A stretch of 64,000 bases of DNA. Origin: Pygmaiobacter massiliensis (GTDB lineage Bacteria > Bacillota > Clostridia > Oscillospirales > Ruminococcaceae). The stretch covers positions 310,001 to 374,000 of the forward strand of contig NZ_OAML01000003.1 of NCBI RefSeq assembly GCF_900199435.1, given 5' to 3'. This document shows, piece after piece, positions 44,767-53,135 of the stretch; position 1 is the first letter of the stretch, and each line of letters opens with the position of its first letter. Under the pieces are notes generated by a model that saw nothing but the letters and a program-made list of their open reading frames with translations, did not search any database and had not been told where the DNA came from. The position numbers and the translations under genes are program-made.

Positions 44767-46101
44767 TTATTTGTTGATGTTCTCGCGATTCTTGTGGAAG
44801 AAAACGAGTGCTGCAATTACAACGATTGCGCAAATGACCAGATACAGCGGGAACAGTTTGTTCTGGAAACCGCCAATCAGCACAATCAGAGAGCCAACAC
44901 AGGCGAGCACAGGGCTAACATAGCCGTAGAACTTGTTGGTGATGCGGCCCTGTTTGCAGAGCTTGATGACCGACAGATAAAGCGGAATGAACAGCAGGTA
45001 GTGCACAACGATAGCAATTTCGGAAATATCGCTGCCGGGAAGCAGGTCGAACTTCATGGAAAGGAAGTGTACACACCACCAGAAAAGCATACCAACCAGC
45101 ATAACGACGGTGCTGCCAACAGGCATGCCGCCGAGTTTTTCGTTCTCTTTGGTCAGGTAGTCTTTTGCAGGCATCATGCCGCGCAGGCCCAGTGCGTAGG
45201 GCAGGCGCATACCGCCAAGGATAAGGCCATTAGAGGTACCAAGTACCGAGATGATAACAAAGATAACCATCAGTTTAGCGCCAATCGGTCCAAACAGAGT
45301 GGTAGCAGCCATCTCTACGTGTGCGTCGCCAAGTGCAAGAATCTGCTCCGGGCCAACCAGTGCGGAAATACCTACAAAGTAAGCAATATAGACCGCAAGA
45401 ATCATGATGGGGGAGAGAATCATAGCACGGGGAAGATTCTTTTTGCTGTCTTTAATCTCGCCGCAGATGGATGTTGCGATAACCCAGCCGTCAAAAGCAA
45501 AAGCGATGGGAACAATGGCGGCAAACAAGCCGGCAGCACCCACAGAGGTCGGGTTGGCAAGGAAAGCAGCCGGGACATCGCCCCAAATCAGGCCAGCTAC
45601 AGCAATCAACACCAGCGGAATCAGCTTAATCAGGAAAGCTGCGCTCTGGAACAGGCCGCCCAGCTTGGCAGAAAGAACGTTCATGACCCACAGCAGAATC
45701 ATTGCAGCGCCGCCGAACAGCATCTGGTTGGTGAGAGTACCTTCCCAGCCGAAAAGGCCGCAGGCATACACGCCTGCCACCCAGCTGACAACAACAGCCA
45801 GAGTGGGGTAGTAAAGGAAAGACTCAAACCAGCCAAGTGCACAGGCAAGTTTGGGGGAAGAGAACTCGTTTGCATAGGTCAGCAGGCCGCCCGGTTCATC
45901 GGTAAGCAGTGCCAGCTGGCTGAGCGAAAGCGAGCCAAAAATAATAGCGATAGCCGCAACACAGAAGACAATTACGCCGTCGCGCACGTTGCCGCCGGTA
46001 AAAGCAAGCACGTTATCACTTTTAAAGAAGATGCCGGAACCGATAACGATACCGACAATCATGGCAACAGCGGTAAGTAGGTTATATTTGCGTTCTTTCA
46101 T
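44767..46101 (-). CDS. APC-family amino acid permease (SteT/LAT-like)
   Basis: 444 aa with about 12 membrane segments. The first segment carries IVGIVIGSGIFFKSDNVL, with the GSGIF substrate motif of the LAT subgroup, and the later AFAFDGWVIATSICGEIKDSKKNLPRAM stretch is typical. B. subtilis SteT exchanges serine/threonine and aromatic amino acids; the substrate here is unproven. It follows galM by 40 bases on the same strand, and a hairpin covers its ribosome binding site, which suggests translational coupling. Confidence 0.85.
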   Translation of the reverse strand: MKERKYNLLTAVAMIVGIVIGSGIFFKSDNVLAFTGGNVRDGVIVFCVAAIAIIFGSLSLSQLALLTDEPGGLLTYANEFSSPKLACALGWFESFLYYPTLAVVVSWVAGVYACGLFGWEGTLTNQMLFGGAAMILLWVMNVLSAKLGGLFQSAAFLIKLIPLVLIAVAGLIWGDVPAAFLANPTSVGAAGLFAAIVPIAFAFDGWVIATSICGEIKDSKKNLPRAMILSPIMILAVYIAYFVGISALVGPEQILALGDAHVEMAATTLFGPIGAKLMVIFVIISVLGTSNGLILGGMRLPYALGLRGMMPAKDYLTKENEKLGGMPVGSTVVMLVGMLFWWCVHFLSMKFDLLPGSDISEIAIVVHYLLFIPLYLSVIKLCKQGRITNKFYGYVSPVLACVGSLIVLIGGFQNKLFPLYLVICAIVVIAALVFFHKNRENINK

Positions 46102-46110
46102 AGATCATTC

Positions 46111-46133
46111 TCCAAAGGACACCAACCTTTGGA
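46111..46133 (-). promoter_or_regulatory. Hairpin over the permease ribosome binding site
   Basis: TCCAAAGG and CCTTTGGA arms with a seven-base loop. On the minus strand the 3' arm includes the GGA of the GGAG site in front of the permease ATG. Confidence 0.55.
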
Positions 46134-46141
46134 TTTCCTCC

Positions 46142-47173
46142 TCATTTAATAAATTCGTAAATAGTGCGCTCGTGATAAAGACCGCCTGCCCGCACAATGG
46201 GTTTTTCAAAAGCAGGGCAGTTCATTGAATTAGGAAAGTACTGTGTTTCTAAACAGACTGCCTCGCGCGGGGCAATCGTTTTTTCGCCTTTCACCAACGG
46301 CGGGCTTTGCAAAAAGTTTGCAGTGTAAAGCTGCAGCCCGGGGCAGGTGGTGACACAACGCATCCGGATTCCTGTTTGGTCGCCGCAAAGCTCAGCAACC
46401 GTGGCAAGCTCGCCGGAAGCCTTGTCCAGTACAAAGTTATGGTCGTAACCGTGGCCCAAAGCAAGTTGCTCGTCGCACGCATCAAGGTCAGCTCCAATTT
46501 GTTTTGCGGTGCAAAAGTCAAAAGGGGTGCCCGCTACGTCACGGATTTCGCCCGTGGGCAGTGCGTCAGCATCAATGGGGGTAAAGCGGCTTGCTGCAAG
46601 CCATAAACGGTGCTGCAGTACCGAGCCGCCGCCATTTAGATTAAAATAGCTGTGGTTGGTCAGGTTAATGACCGTATCACGCGTAGAAGTAGCCTGATAG
46701 TCCAGCGAAAGCGCGCCCTCATCCGAAAGCGTGTAGGTCGCTTGAAGCGTAACCTCACCGGGGAAACCCTCTTCGCCATCCGGGCTGACACAACGCAGCA
46801 CAAGACAGTTTGGTGCAGGCTGTTCCGCAGCGAACATCTTTTGGTCAAAGCCATGCAGGCCGCCGTGAAGCTGCTTGGCACCCTCGTTTGCGGTAACGGG
46901 CCAACGCTTACCGTCGATTTCGATAAAAGCACCGCCCAAACGGTTTGCGTGCCGCCCGACCAACGCGCCGAGATAAGCATCGCAGGCCTCGTAGCCACTT
47001 ATGTCGTCGAACCCGGCGACAACATCTACAGGACCATCTGGACAGGGGACAAGAATGCTTTGAATGATTGCGCCCCGGTCCAGCACACCGACAGTGATGC
47101 CACTGCGACTTTCTAACGTATAGCGGGTAACAGGCAAGCCCTCTTTCGTCACCCCGAAAGCAGTTGCGGACAT
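46142..47173 (-). CDS. galM: Aldose 1-epimerase (mutarotase)
   Basis: Interconverts alpha and beta anomers of galactose/glucose. 343 aa. Family residues are visible: GRHANRLGGAFIEIDG, NEGAKQLHGG, catalytic His in NLTNHSYFNLNG, and catalytic Glu in CLETQYFPNS. AGGAGGGG lies before the ATG. It could serve the galactose-type importer encoded at 19-23 kb, although the two loci are 23 kb apart. An operator-like palindrome lies on its promoter. Confidence 0.93.
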   Translation of the reverse strand: MSATAFGVTKEGLPVTRYTLESRSGITVGVLDRGAIIQSILVPCPDGPVDVVAGFDDISGYEACDAYLGALVGRHANRLGGAFIEIDGKRWPVTANEGAKQLHGGLHGFDQKMFAAEQPAPNCLVLRCVSPDGEEGFPGEVTLQATYTLSDEGALSLDYQATSTRDTVINLTNHSYFNLNGGGSVLQHRLWLAASRFTPIDADALPTGEIRDVAGTPFDFCTAKQIGADLDACDEQLALGHGYDHNFVLDKASGELATVAELCGDQTGIRMRCVTTCPGLQLYTANFLQSPPLVKGEKTIAPREAVCLETQYFPNSMNCPAFEKPIVRAGGLYHERTIYEFIK

Positions 47174-47208
47174 CGGATATCCCCTCCTTATCGCCGAGGT
47201 ACAAGCCA

Positions 47209-47236
47209 GCTACCTTCAAATCAATTTGAAGGTAGC
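47209..47236 (-). promoter_or_regulatory. Perfect inverted repeat in the galM leader
   Basis: GCTACCTTCAAAT and ATTTGAAGGTAGC with two central bases. It would form a hairpin in the mRNA about 35 bases before the galM ATG. No T-run follows, so it is a leader hairpin or an operator. Confidence 0.6.
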
Positions 47237-47269
47237 GACGCGTCGGCAAAACAAATTTTGTAGAAACAA

Positions 47270-47288
47270 AAATAATGTACCATTATTT
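47270..47288 (-). promoter_or_regulatory. Operator-like palindrome at the galM transcription start
   Basis: AAATAATG and CATTATTT with three central bases, lying directly beside the -10 box and over the expected start of transcription. Confidence 0.6.
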
Positions 47289-47317
47289 AGTTTACTAGTT
47301 TAAAGTGCTAACGTCAA
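47289..47317 (-). promoter_or_regulatory. Sigma-A promoter of galM and the permease gene
   Basis: On the minus strand TTGACG, 17-base spacer, TAAACT. Confidence 0.7.
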
Positions 47318-47337
47318 ATAGAAAAAAATGTGAAATA

Positions 47338-47378
47338 AAAAAACAGCAATCTGCACAAGGCAAAAATGCTGTTTTTTA
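47338..47378 (-). terminator. Terminator of the first DUF3048 gene
   Basis: AACAGCA and TGCTGTT arms; T-run on the minus strand. Confidence 0.7.
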
Positions 47379-47393
47379 TAGTTGTTACTACAA

Positions 47394-48464
47394 TTACCCA
47401 GAGATAACAGTGCCATCGGCTGTTACAGTACCGCGCATGTCATTACCGATTAACGCAATATAGCTTTTGCCGGGGTTTACCGAAAGCTTACCACCCGAAG
47501 TGGTTTTCAGCACGAGAGGAGCGTCCGGCTCGCCCTTGGTCCACTTGATGGCCATCCATTTTCCGTCAGTGACATACCAGCCATCGCCGCCGGAAAGGTC
47601 AAACTCCAGCTGGAAGCCATCTTTCTTCAAAGAGACATTGCTTGAAAGCACAATGATGTTTTTGAAAGCAAGCTGTGCGCCATTGTTTGCATCTGTGTGC
47701 GGGATGCCGAACTGGCTCTGCAGGTAGGTACCGCTGGCACCATCATAAGCAAATGCGCTGTCTGCATAGTTTGAGAAATTGAACGAGAAAGCTGCTGCGT
47801 TGCCGCCATTGGGCACAACGGGCTGGCTGGTAGAAAACTCAAAAAGCGGTTTCAGCGTACCGGTGACCGGCAAGGTGCCGATTTTATCAATGCCCTGCTG
47901 CATCAGAGCGGCATTGGTGTACCAGCAGTGCTCGCTGCTTTTGCTGGCACGACGTGCGTCATCAAATGCAAAAGCGTTGGTGCCAAGGTAGTAGCCGTCA
48001 ATGTCCTGATACTTATAGTAGTTCAGCAGGCTATTGGCATAACTGCTGCCGCCAATGTGAGCGAACAGAGCGTTCATCGGCAGAACAAACTGAACATGCT
48101 GATCCCGTGCAGAGCGCACAGGGCCAACAGTAGGCATTGCTTTATAATCGGTAAACACCGCGAGCAGGCGGGTGATGCCGCCCTCGGTGGCAGCCTCAAA
48201 AACCACATCCGCCGAAGAGATGCCAGACTGTGGCAGCGCCTCGCGCAGATTGTCTATCATTACCGCCGCCGGACGCTGACCATCCGGGACGTTAGGATCC
48301 TTAGCAAGCCCTGTTAAAGGATTGTAATCATATACCTCAATGGGTTGTGGGGTGGCCTCGGGTTGCTGACCGGAGCCGGAGGCAGAATCGCCTTGCTTGC
48401 CGCAACCGGCAAACAGAGCTGCCGAGAGTGCAAAACAAAGCAAAAGCGAAAGAGTACGTTTCAT
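47394..48464 (-). CDS. DUF3048 domain lipoprotein (YerB-like), copy 1
   Basis: 356 aa. Signal peptide with lipobox FAGC (Cys at about 21), Ser/Gln-rich linker, then DYNPLTGL, RPAAVMIDN, LPQSGISSADVVFEAATEGGITRLLAVF, VGPVRSARDQHVQFVLPMNALFAHIGGS, and a C-terminal beta domain with GKSYIALIG. These are the DUF3048 family signatures. The function of the family is unknown; it is extracellular and lipid-anchored. First of three consecutive paralogues on this strand. Confidence 0.9.
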   Translation of the reverse strand: MKRTLSLLLCFALSAALFAGCGKQGDSASGSGQQPEATPQPIEVYDYNPLTGLAKDPNVPDGQRPAAVMIDNLREALPQSGISSADVVFEAATEGGITRLLAVFTDYKAMPTVGPVRSARDQHVQFVLPMNALFAHIGGSSYANSLLNYYKYQDIDGYYLGTNAFAFDDARRASKSSEHCWYTNAALMQQGIDKIGTLPVTGTLKPLFEFSTSQPVVPNGGNAAAFSFNFSNYADSAFAYDGASGTYLQSQFGIPHTDANNGAQLAFKNIIVLSSNVSLKKDGFQLEFDLSGGDGWYVTDGKWMAIKWTKGEPDAPLVLKTTSGGKLSVNPGKSYIALIGNDMRGTVTADGTVISG

Positions 48465-48612
48465 GAAAATATCCCCCCATCAAATAGGAGCGCAGTGTGC
48501 GCAGAGTCGCAGGGCCGTCGGCAAAAAGCCAAGGCTCTTTTACAATTATACCGTCTGTTGAAATATGAAGCAACAGAAATCGAAGAAAAAAACCAGCAGA
48601 TAAATGGAAATA

Positions 48613-49734
48613 TTACGAGTTTTTGCTCAATGCTTCAGAAGAAGCAGAATCCGGTAGAGTAAGCGGGTTATCCGCCCCGATGGTAAGCGAAGAAAACTGG
48701 TCTAACCCCACCACAGCAATGTAGCTTTTGCCGGGGTTGATTTCAATTTCTTCTTCGTCACCTTCTGCGCTGACAATGCGCAGCGGACTTTCCGGAGTGC
48801 CTTTCATCCAGCGTACAGGCTCGTAGTTGCCACCGCACAGGTAATACCCGATACCGCCGAAAGAATAGTCTACGTTCATCAAAACACCGTCTGGGCGGGG
48901 GGAGATGTTGGTAAACAGAATAAGAACATTATTAAAGGCCAGTTGCTCGCCGGTGGCCGCATCAATCTGCGGCTCTCCGAATTCGGACTTCAGGTATTTG
49001 CCCGAAGAAGGCTCGTAGGTGAAATCGCTGTAATAGCTTGCGGAGAACTGGATGTGTGCGCTGGATGCCCCGGAAAGCGGCAGCATACGTGCATTTTCTT
49101 TATAAGAGCGGAAGCGGAAAATAGCCTCTGGCTCACCTTCAGCGTCCAGCTTATATTTGCGGATGCCGTTTTGAATTAGCTCGCTGCTCGTGTACCAGCA
49201 GTGTTCAATATCTTTTGTTTTGTGCCGCTCTTCGTCGAGCCAGAACACGGTATCTCGTACCGCAGTAGGGTTGCCGTCGATGCTTTTATCCGCATAATGA
49301 TAAGTTTCAAGCATATCGCGTGCAAAGGTAGAAGCACCGATATGAACGTACAAGGCGTTAAGCGGAAGCATCATCTGGATGTGCTGGTCACGCGCAGAGC
49401 GCACAGGGCCAATATACCCCCCAGCTTTTGAGAGGTCAGAGTAAACTGCCATCATGCGGGTGATGCCGCCCTCAGTTACCATCTCGTAAATGAGGTCAGC
49501 CCCTGCGATGCCGGACTGGGGCAGCGATTCCTTGATGTTGTTGATCATGACGGCGACAGGGCGTTGGCCGTAAGGATAGCCACCGTCTTTCTCCAACCCG
49601 GTAAGCGGGTTGGGGTTGTACTCCGGCAATACTTCGGGCCGTGCCGGCACGCTGTTAGCGGCCGCGTTGCCACAGCCCACAAGAGCACCGCAAAACAAAG
49701 TTGCGGCGAGCAGCAAAGCAAGGGTTCGTTTCAT
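48613..49734 (-). CDS. DUF3048 domain lipoprotein, copy 2
   Basis: 373 aa. Lipobox LVGC (Cys at about 23). It shares YNPNPLTGLEKDGGYPYGQRP-type sequence, VMINNIKESLPQSGIAGADLIYEMVTEGGITRMMAVYSD and IGPVRSARDQHIQMMLPLNALYVHIGAS with its neighbours. The C-terminus has GKSYIAVVG. The ATG at 49734 has GAAAGGA upstream; the longer frame lacks this. It lies 148 bases upstream of copy 1. Confidence 0.9.
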   Translation of the reverse strand: MKRTLALLLAATLFCGALVGCGNAAANSVPARPEVLPEYNPNPLTGLEKDGGYPYGQRPVAVMINNIKESLPQSGIAGADLIYEMVTEGGITRMMAVYSDLSKAGGYIGPVRSARDQHIQMMLPLNALYVHIGASTFARDMLETYHYADKSIDGNPTAVRDTVFWLDEERHKTKDIEHCWYTSSELIQNGIRKYKLDAEGEPEAIFRFRSYKENARMLPLSGASSAHIQFSASYYSDFTYEPSSGKYLKSEFGEPQIDAATGEQLAFNNVLILFTNISPRPDGVLMNVDYSFGGIGYYLCGGNYEPVRWMKGTPESPLRIVSAEGDEEEIEINPGKSYIAVVGLDQFSSLTIGADNPLTLPDSASSEALSKNS

Positions 49735-49920
49735 GGCAGAGTCCTTTCTATAATGAAATCGTAAGCCGGCCAACGGGCTTGTCCAATGGCAAAACGGACG
49801 CAAACACTGTAAGACACACCAAAGCCGGCAGTTAAGATAAGCGAATAGAACTAGTATCTCCTATCTGCATTAAAAAACCGGAATAATGGTGTCGAATAGC
49901 GAATTTTGCGCGGCTTGATA

Positions 49921-49951
49921 AAAATCCCCCGCGTTGCCGCGGAGGATTTAA
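49921..49951 (-). terminator. Terminator of the third DUF3048 gene
   Basis: AAATCC(C)CCGCG and CGCGG(A)GGATTT arms; T-run on the minus strand. It separates copy 3 from copy 2. Confidence 0.75.
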
Positions 49952-49963
49952 ATTGAAAAGTGT

Positions 49964-51178
49964 TTATTCAGCTACTTTTTCCGCAGCAGCGTCGGAAGCG
50001 GCAGCATCCGGGTTTGCAGCGGGGGCCGAGATAGAAGCATCTGTCTCGGGTCCGGTGTATTCAAACTTTTCGTACTCATCCAGGTCAACGATGCCAACAT
50101 AAGAAGTGCCCGGGTTAATCTTCAAAGAGGTGCTGCCAGACTCGTCTGTAAACCGCAGAACTTCATTGGTTGCGCCTTTGAACCAGCGGATTTTCTCACA
50201 TTTGCCATTGTTGAAATAATAGCCAAGGCCGCCAAAGGTGTAATCGACTTTCTGATAGTCGGGGTCACCTTTGTCATTGCCGTTTTTATCGAGGTTGCCG
50301 CCCGGGTAGGGGTAAGCAGAAATGTCTGCAAACAGAACAAAGACGTTGTTAAAGCCAACCTGCTCTTTATCGTTTTCATCGACAGTGGGGGTAACACCTC
50401 GGGCAGAGCTGTACTGGCTCATCATGTACTTGCTGGTGGCAGTGTCATAATCAAAATAGGTACGGTAGCTCTGAGAGTGGGTGATGCCAATCGAGGTTGC
50501 TGTTTCACCGCCCAGTGCACGAACCGGCTCGTTGTAGTTTACAAAGTCAAAGATGGGGCTGGTGAGCTCACGGTCCATATCAATGCCTTTTTTGTCTACA
50601 TATTTTTGCAGCCATTCGCTGTTGGTGTATGCCGTGTGTTCCTGCGCAAAACCTTGGTTCCGGCGATTCTGGTCCCAATAGGTAATGGTGGTGTCGTTGC
50701 CGTCCACGTTGAGGTCACCGTAATCAGCATCGTCGATATACTGCTGAGTGATACCGCTGCGGCCAATGTGTACGTAAAGCGGCTGGAACGGCATGATGAC
50801 ACGGAAGAACTGGTCACGTGCAGAACGAACAGGGCCAATATCGGGCAGGTTCTCATAATCCTCAAACAAGCCCATAAAACGAGTGATGCCACCCTCAACC
50901 TTGCTTTCGTAAAGAACCTTTGCCTCGTTAAGGCCGCGCTGCGGGCGGCACTGCTGAATGTTGTTAATCATAATCGCAACCGGGCGACCACCGTTAAAGC
51001 CAGCAGGCTTCTCACGGCCGGTAAGCGGGTCGGGATCATATACGGGGGTGGGCTCCGGCGTCGGTTCGGCGCTGGCTGCAGGGGTGGTAGTAGAGCCAGA
51101 AGGCTTGCTGCCGCCGCACGCAGTAAATGCGGTAAGGGTAAGTGCTAAGGCCAGCACCAAGGCAAACACACGTTTCAT
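49964..51178 (-). CDS. DUF3048 domain lipoprotein, copy 3
   Basis: 404 aa, the longest copy. Lipobox FTAC (Cys at about 20), a Pro/Glu/Thr-rich linker, then YDPDPLTGREKPAGFNGGRPVAI-type sequence, NNIQQCRPQRGLNEAKVLYESKVEGGITRFMGLFED and IGPVRSARDQFFRVIMPFQPLYVHIGRS. An insert rich in Asn/Asp/Gly/Lys (GGNLDKNGNDKGDPDYQ) sits at about 300-316, and an Ala/Asp/Glu-rich tail ends the protein. LPQSG of the other copies is replaced by RPQRG. It has its own terminator and leader. Confidence 0.9.
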   Translation of the reverse strand: MKRVFALVLALALTLTAFTACGGSKPSGSTTTPAASAEPTPEPTPVYDPDPLTGREKPAGFNGGRPVAIMINNIQQCRPQRGLNEAKVLYESKVEGGITRFMGLFEDYENLPDIGPVRSARDQFFRVIMPFQPLYVHIGRSGITQQYIDDADYGDLNVDGNDTTITYWDQNRRNQGFAQEHTAYTNSEWLQKYVDKKGIDMDRELTSPIFDFVNYNEPVRALGGETATSIGITHSQSYRTYFDYDTATSKYMMSQYSSARGVTPTVDENDKEQVGFNNVFVLFADISAYPYPGGNLDKNGNDKGDPDYQKVDYTFGGLGYYFNNGKCEKIRWFKGATNEVLRFTDESGSTSLKINPGTSYVGIVDLDEYEKFEYTGPETDASISAPAANPDAAASDAAAEKVAE

Positions 51179-51552
51179 AAGAAAAGTCTCCTTATAATTT
51201 ACTTATTTTACTATATCTTAGATGGCAGATTTTGTAAAGGTCGAAAGCGCATAAACCTTACGGGCGAAAATCTACAAAAATTACATTTTTTTGCCGATTT
51301 ACCGTTTTCTTTTTCGGTTGAATTGAGAGAAATAATGCCCGTAAAATAAAGTAATACAGCCAAAAAAGCGAGTTCGTCCTATTCTGCAAAACCACTCAAT
51401 GAAACGTTTTTGCAAAGCGTTTGATTTCACTAAAAAACCGTTTCTAACAGAAATTTCACATTTCAAACGGACAGTTTTTAAGCTGAATCACGTAATTGCC
51501 CCCAAGAGCAAAACATGGTATTCTGAAATAAAACCGAAAGGCAGGTGGCGTA
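51179..51552. other. Divergent intergenic region between the third DUF3048 gene and the 319-aa gene
   Basis: 374 bases, AT-rich. It holds the plus-strand promoter at 51496-51524. A TATAGT near 51210 on the minus strand may be the -10 of the DUF3048 gene, but the -35 is unclear. No gene seen. Confidence 0.5.
51496..51524 (+). promoter_or_regulatory. Sigma-A-like promoter of the 319-aa gene
   Basis: TTGCCC, 17-base spacer, TATTCT. Confidence 0.55.
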
Positions 51553-52512
51553 ATGTTACAACAGCAAGAGCGGCAAATAGCCGCTCCGGCGTGTCAGCCA
51601 AAGCTGCCTTTTGAACAAAACCTACGGCTGCGCAGAAAAATTGCAATTGGCCTTTGCTGTGCAGCATTGCCTGTGGTGTTACTGTTCGGATATGCCGCGG
51701 CAAAAAATACAGAGATGCTGAAGCACTTGCAGACGCAAGCCTGGGAGCAGGTGTTTCTCGATACACAGGCGATGCCTTGGGTGCAAAAAAGTGTGCCAGA
51801 GAAGCAATATGCAGAGGCCTTGCGCCTTGCCCATGCCGGGAAAACACAAGAGGCGCTGGTGCAGGCAGAACAGCTGACTAACCTTGCCGAAGCAAAAGAG
51901 CTGGCATGGATGCTGCGGCGCTACCATGCCGCGGAGCAAGCCACCGACCTGCAGCAGCGGCATGACCAATTTGGCGCACTGGGTGAATTTTTGGATAGTG
52001 CAGAACGAAAAAAAGAAACGGAAACCGCTCTGCTGCAAGCCGCTTGGACAGCACTAAACACCAAAGAGTATTGGAAAGCCGAAGAGATGTTTGCCAGTAT
52101 AGATATAGAAGAGGCCGAGGTAGGGCTTACGCTTGCCGGGGCAGGGCGTACCCTTGCGGATGCGGCTGCCGGTGGCACGCAAAGCCAAAAAGCATTAAAA
52201 AAGACGCTGGAGGTGCTGCGCCAAGCAGAGCAGCAAGGGTACGAAGTGGGTCAGATTTGCCTGCAAGATTCTGCCGCGAAATCATTTTTACACGGAAGCT
52301 GGACTGCTGCCACCGGTGAAACACTACGGGTGGATTGTGTTGCGAATACTTTTTTGCTTGAGCCAGCCTCGGAAGGAGATGAATTTTTCTTCCACAAGCA
52401 GGGGCTGGAAGATGCGCTCGGAGCGCTCGTCGCCGCTTGGAATTACCGTAGTGTCGACGAAATAGAGATTACCGTAAGCGGAACCACACTGGTTTATTTT
52501 CGCGATTTATAA
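51553..52512 (+). CDS. Membrane-anchored helical protein of unknown function
   Basis: 319 aa. A basic start (about 1-28), one membrane segment (about 30-50, IAIGLCCAALPVVLLFGYAAA), then about 180 residues of amphipathic helices with an alternating Ala/Leu/Gln/Glu pattern resembling tetratricopeptide or similar solenoid repeats, and a C-terminal domain of about 80 residues with HGSWTAATGETLRVDC and VDEIEITVSGTTLVYF. No family recognised. AAAGGCAGGTGG precedes the ATG. Monocistronic, with promoter and terminator. Confidence 0.7.
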   Translation: MLQQQERQIAAPACQPKLPFEQNLRLRRKIAIGLCCAALPVVLLFGYAAAKNTEMLKHLQTQAWEQVFLDTQAMPWVQKSVPEKQYAEALRLAHAGKTQEALVQAEQLTNLAEAKELAWMLRRYHAAEQATDLQQRHDQFGALGEFLDSAERKKETETALLQAAWTALNTKEYWKAEEMFASIDIEEAEVGLTLAGAGRTLADAAAGGTQSQKALKKTLEVLRQAEQQGYEVGQICLQDSAAKSFLHGSWTAATGETLRVDCVANTFLLEPASEGDEFFFHKQGLEDALGALVAAWNYRSVDEIEITVSGTTLVYFRDL

Positions 52513-52596
52513 AAATCAGCCGCATTGCCTGGCTTGATAAACTGATTAAAAAGCATGAATTGTTGGTAACCTGTGTGTTGCTATAAAATAATCGAG

Positions 52597-52642
52597 AACC
52601 AAAGGCAGATACCAATTAGGGTGTCTGCCTTTGGTTTTTAAG
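52597..52642 (+). terminator. Terminator after the 319-aa gene
   Basis: AACCAAAGGCAGA and TCTGCCTTTGGTT arms, then TTTTT. Confidence 0.88.
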
Positions 52643-52908
52643 ATCATGTCTTTGCATCCTTGCCAAAGCAGTGCTTCCGGTTTGCGCCGTTCCTTACAGT
52701 AGATGTATCTATAACCGGACAAGCTTACCACAAAAGCCGCGCGAACAAGCAGGAAAATGGAAAGCTGCTGTTTTGCAAGCGCTTTGCTTTAGAAATATTT
52801 ATAACGCGATAAATAAAAAACTGAAAATCGAAAGCTTTCATCTGAGAATCAGCAATTCTTGAAAAGTTACGTTGCCGGAAAAAAAACAGAAAAATAAATA
52901 GTAACCTA
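52643..52908. other. Intergenic sequence with no gene seen
   Basis: About 265 bases of mixed sequence between the terminator and the cysK promoter. No RNA or coding signal recognised. Confidence 0.5.
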
Positions 52909-52937
52909 TTGACATAGTATGTTAGTGGGTTTATAAT
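52909..52937 (+). promoter_or_regulatory. Consensus sigma-A promoter of cysK
   Basis: TTGACA, 17-base spacer, TATAAT. A small palindrome CTAT-TGAC-ATAG (52906-52917) covers the -35 box and could be an operator, for example for the Rrf2 protein encoded downstream. The leader is about 214 bases long. Confidence 0.88.
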
Positions 52938-53052
52938 AACAACATCCTAAAATAAACACCAATGCACCGACCCAGTAGTGGTGGGCGAGCCCAAGCACTT
53001 TTGAATAAAGTGCAGAGCGGGAACCGGCGCAGGTATTAAAGGAGAAGCTGAT

Positions 53053-53094
53053 ATGCAAATCATAAGAGCAGCCGGGGTGGTTTTCCGATGTTGA
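53053..53094 (+). CDS. Candidate leader peptide of cysK, MQIIRAAGVVFRC
   Basis: 13 codons: ATG at 53053, stop TGA at 53092. AAAGGAGAAGCTGAT in front is as good a ribosome binding site as that of cysK itself (ATAAAGGAGAGTCTATT). The last codon before the stop is Cys (TGT). The Cys codon and the stop lie inside the 5' arm of a hairpin. It is a reasonable sensor of charged tRNA-Cys for a cysteine synthase gene; that role is inference. Confidence 0.6.
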   Translation: MQIIRAAGVVFRC

Positions 53095-53135
53095 ACCCGG
53101 CAAGAGTTCGCAAGCCTACACAACATCGAATCCAC
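53077..53135 (+). promoter_or_regulatory. Hairpin overlapping the end of the leader peptide, before cysK
   Basis: CGATGTTG (53086-53093) pairs with CAACATCG (53121-53128), and GTGG (53077-53080) pairs with CCAC (53132-53135). The 5' arm holds the Cys and stop codons of the leader peptide; the 3' arm ends ten bases before the cysK ribosome binding site. Further upstream the leader also has GCACTTT/AAAGTGC (52995-53013) and TGGGC/GCCCA stems. Confidence 0.6.

Noticed and set aside
44794-46080. Long open frame antisense to the amino acid permease gene
   Set aside because: It is extremely rich in Asn, His and Gln, as expected for the complement of a membrane protein gene; no signals support it.
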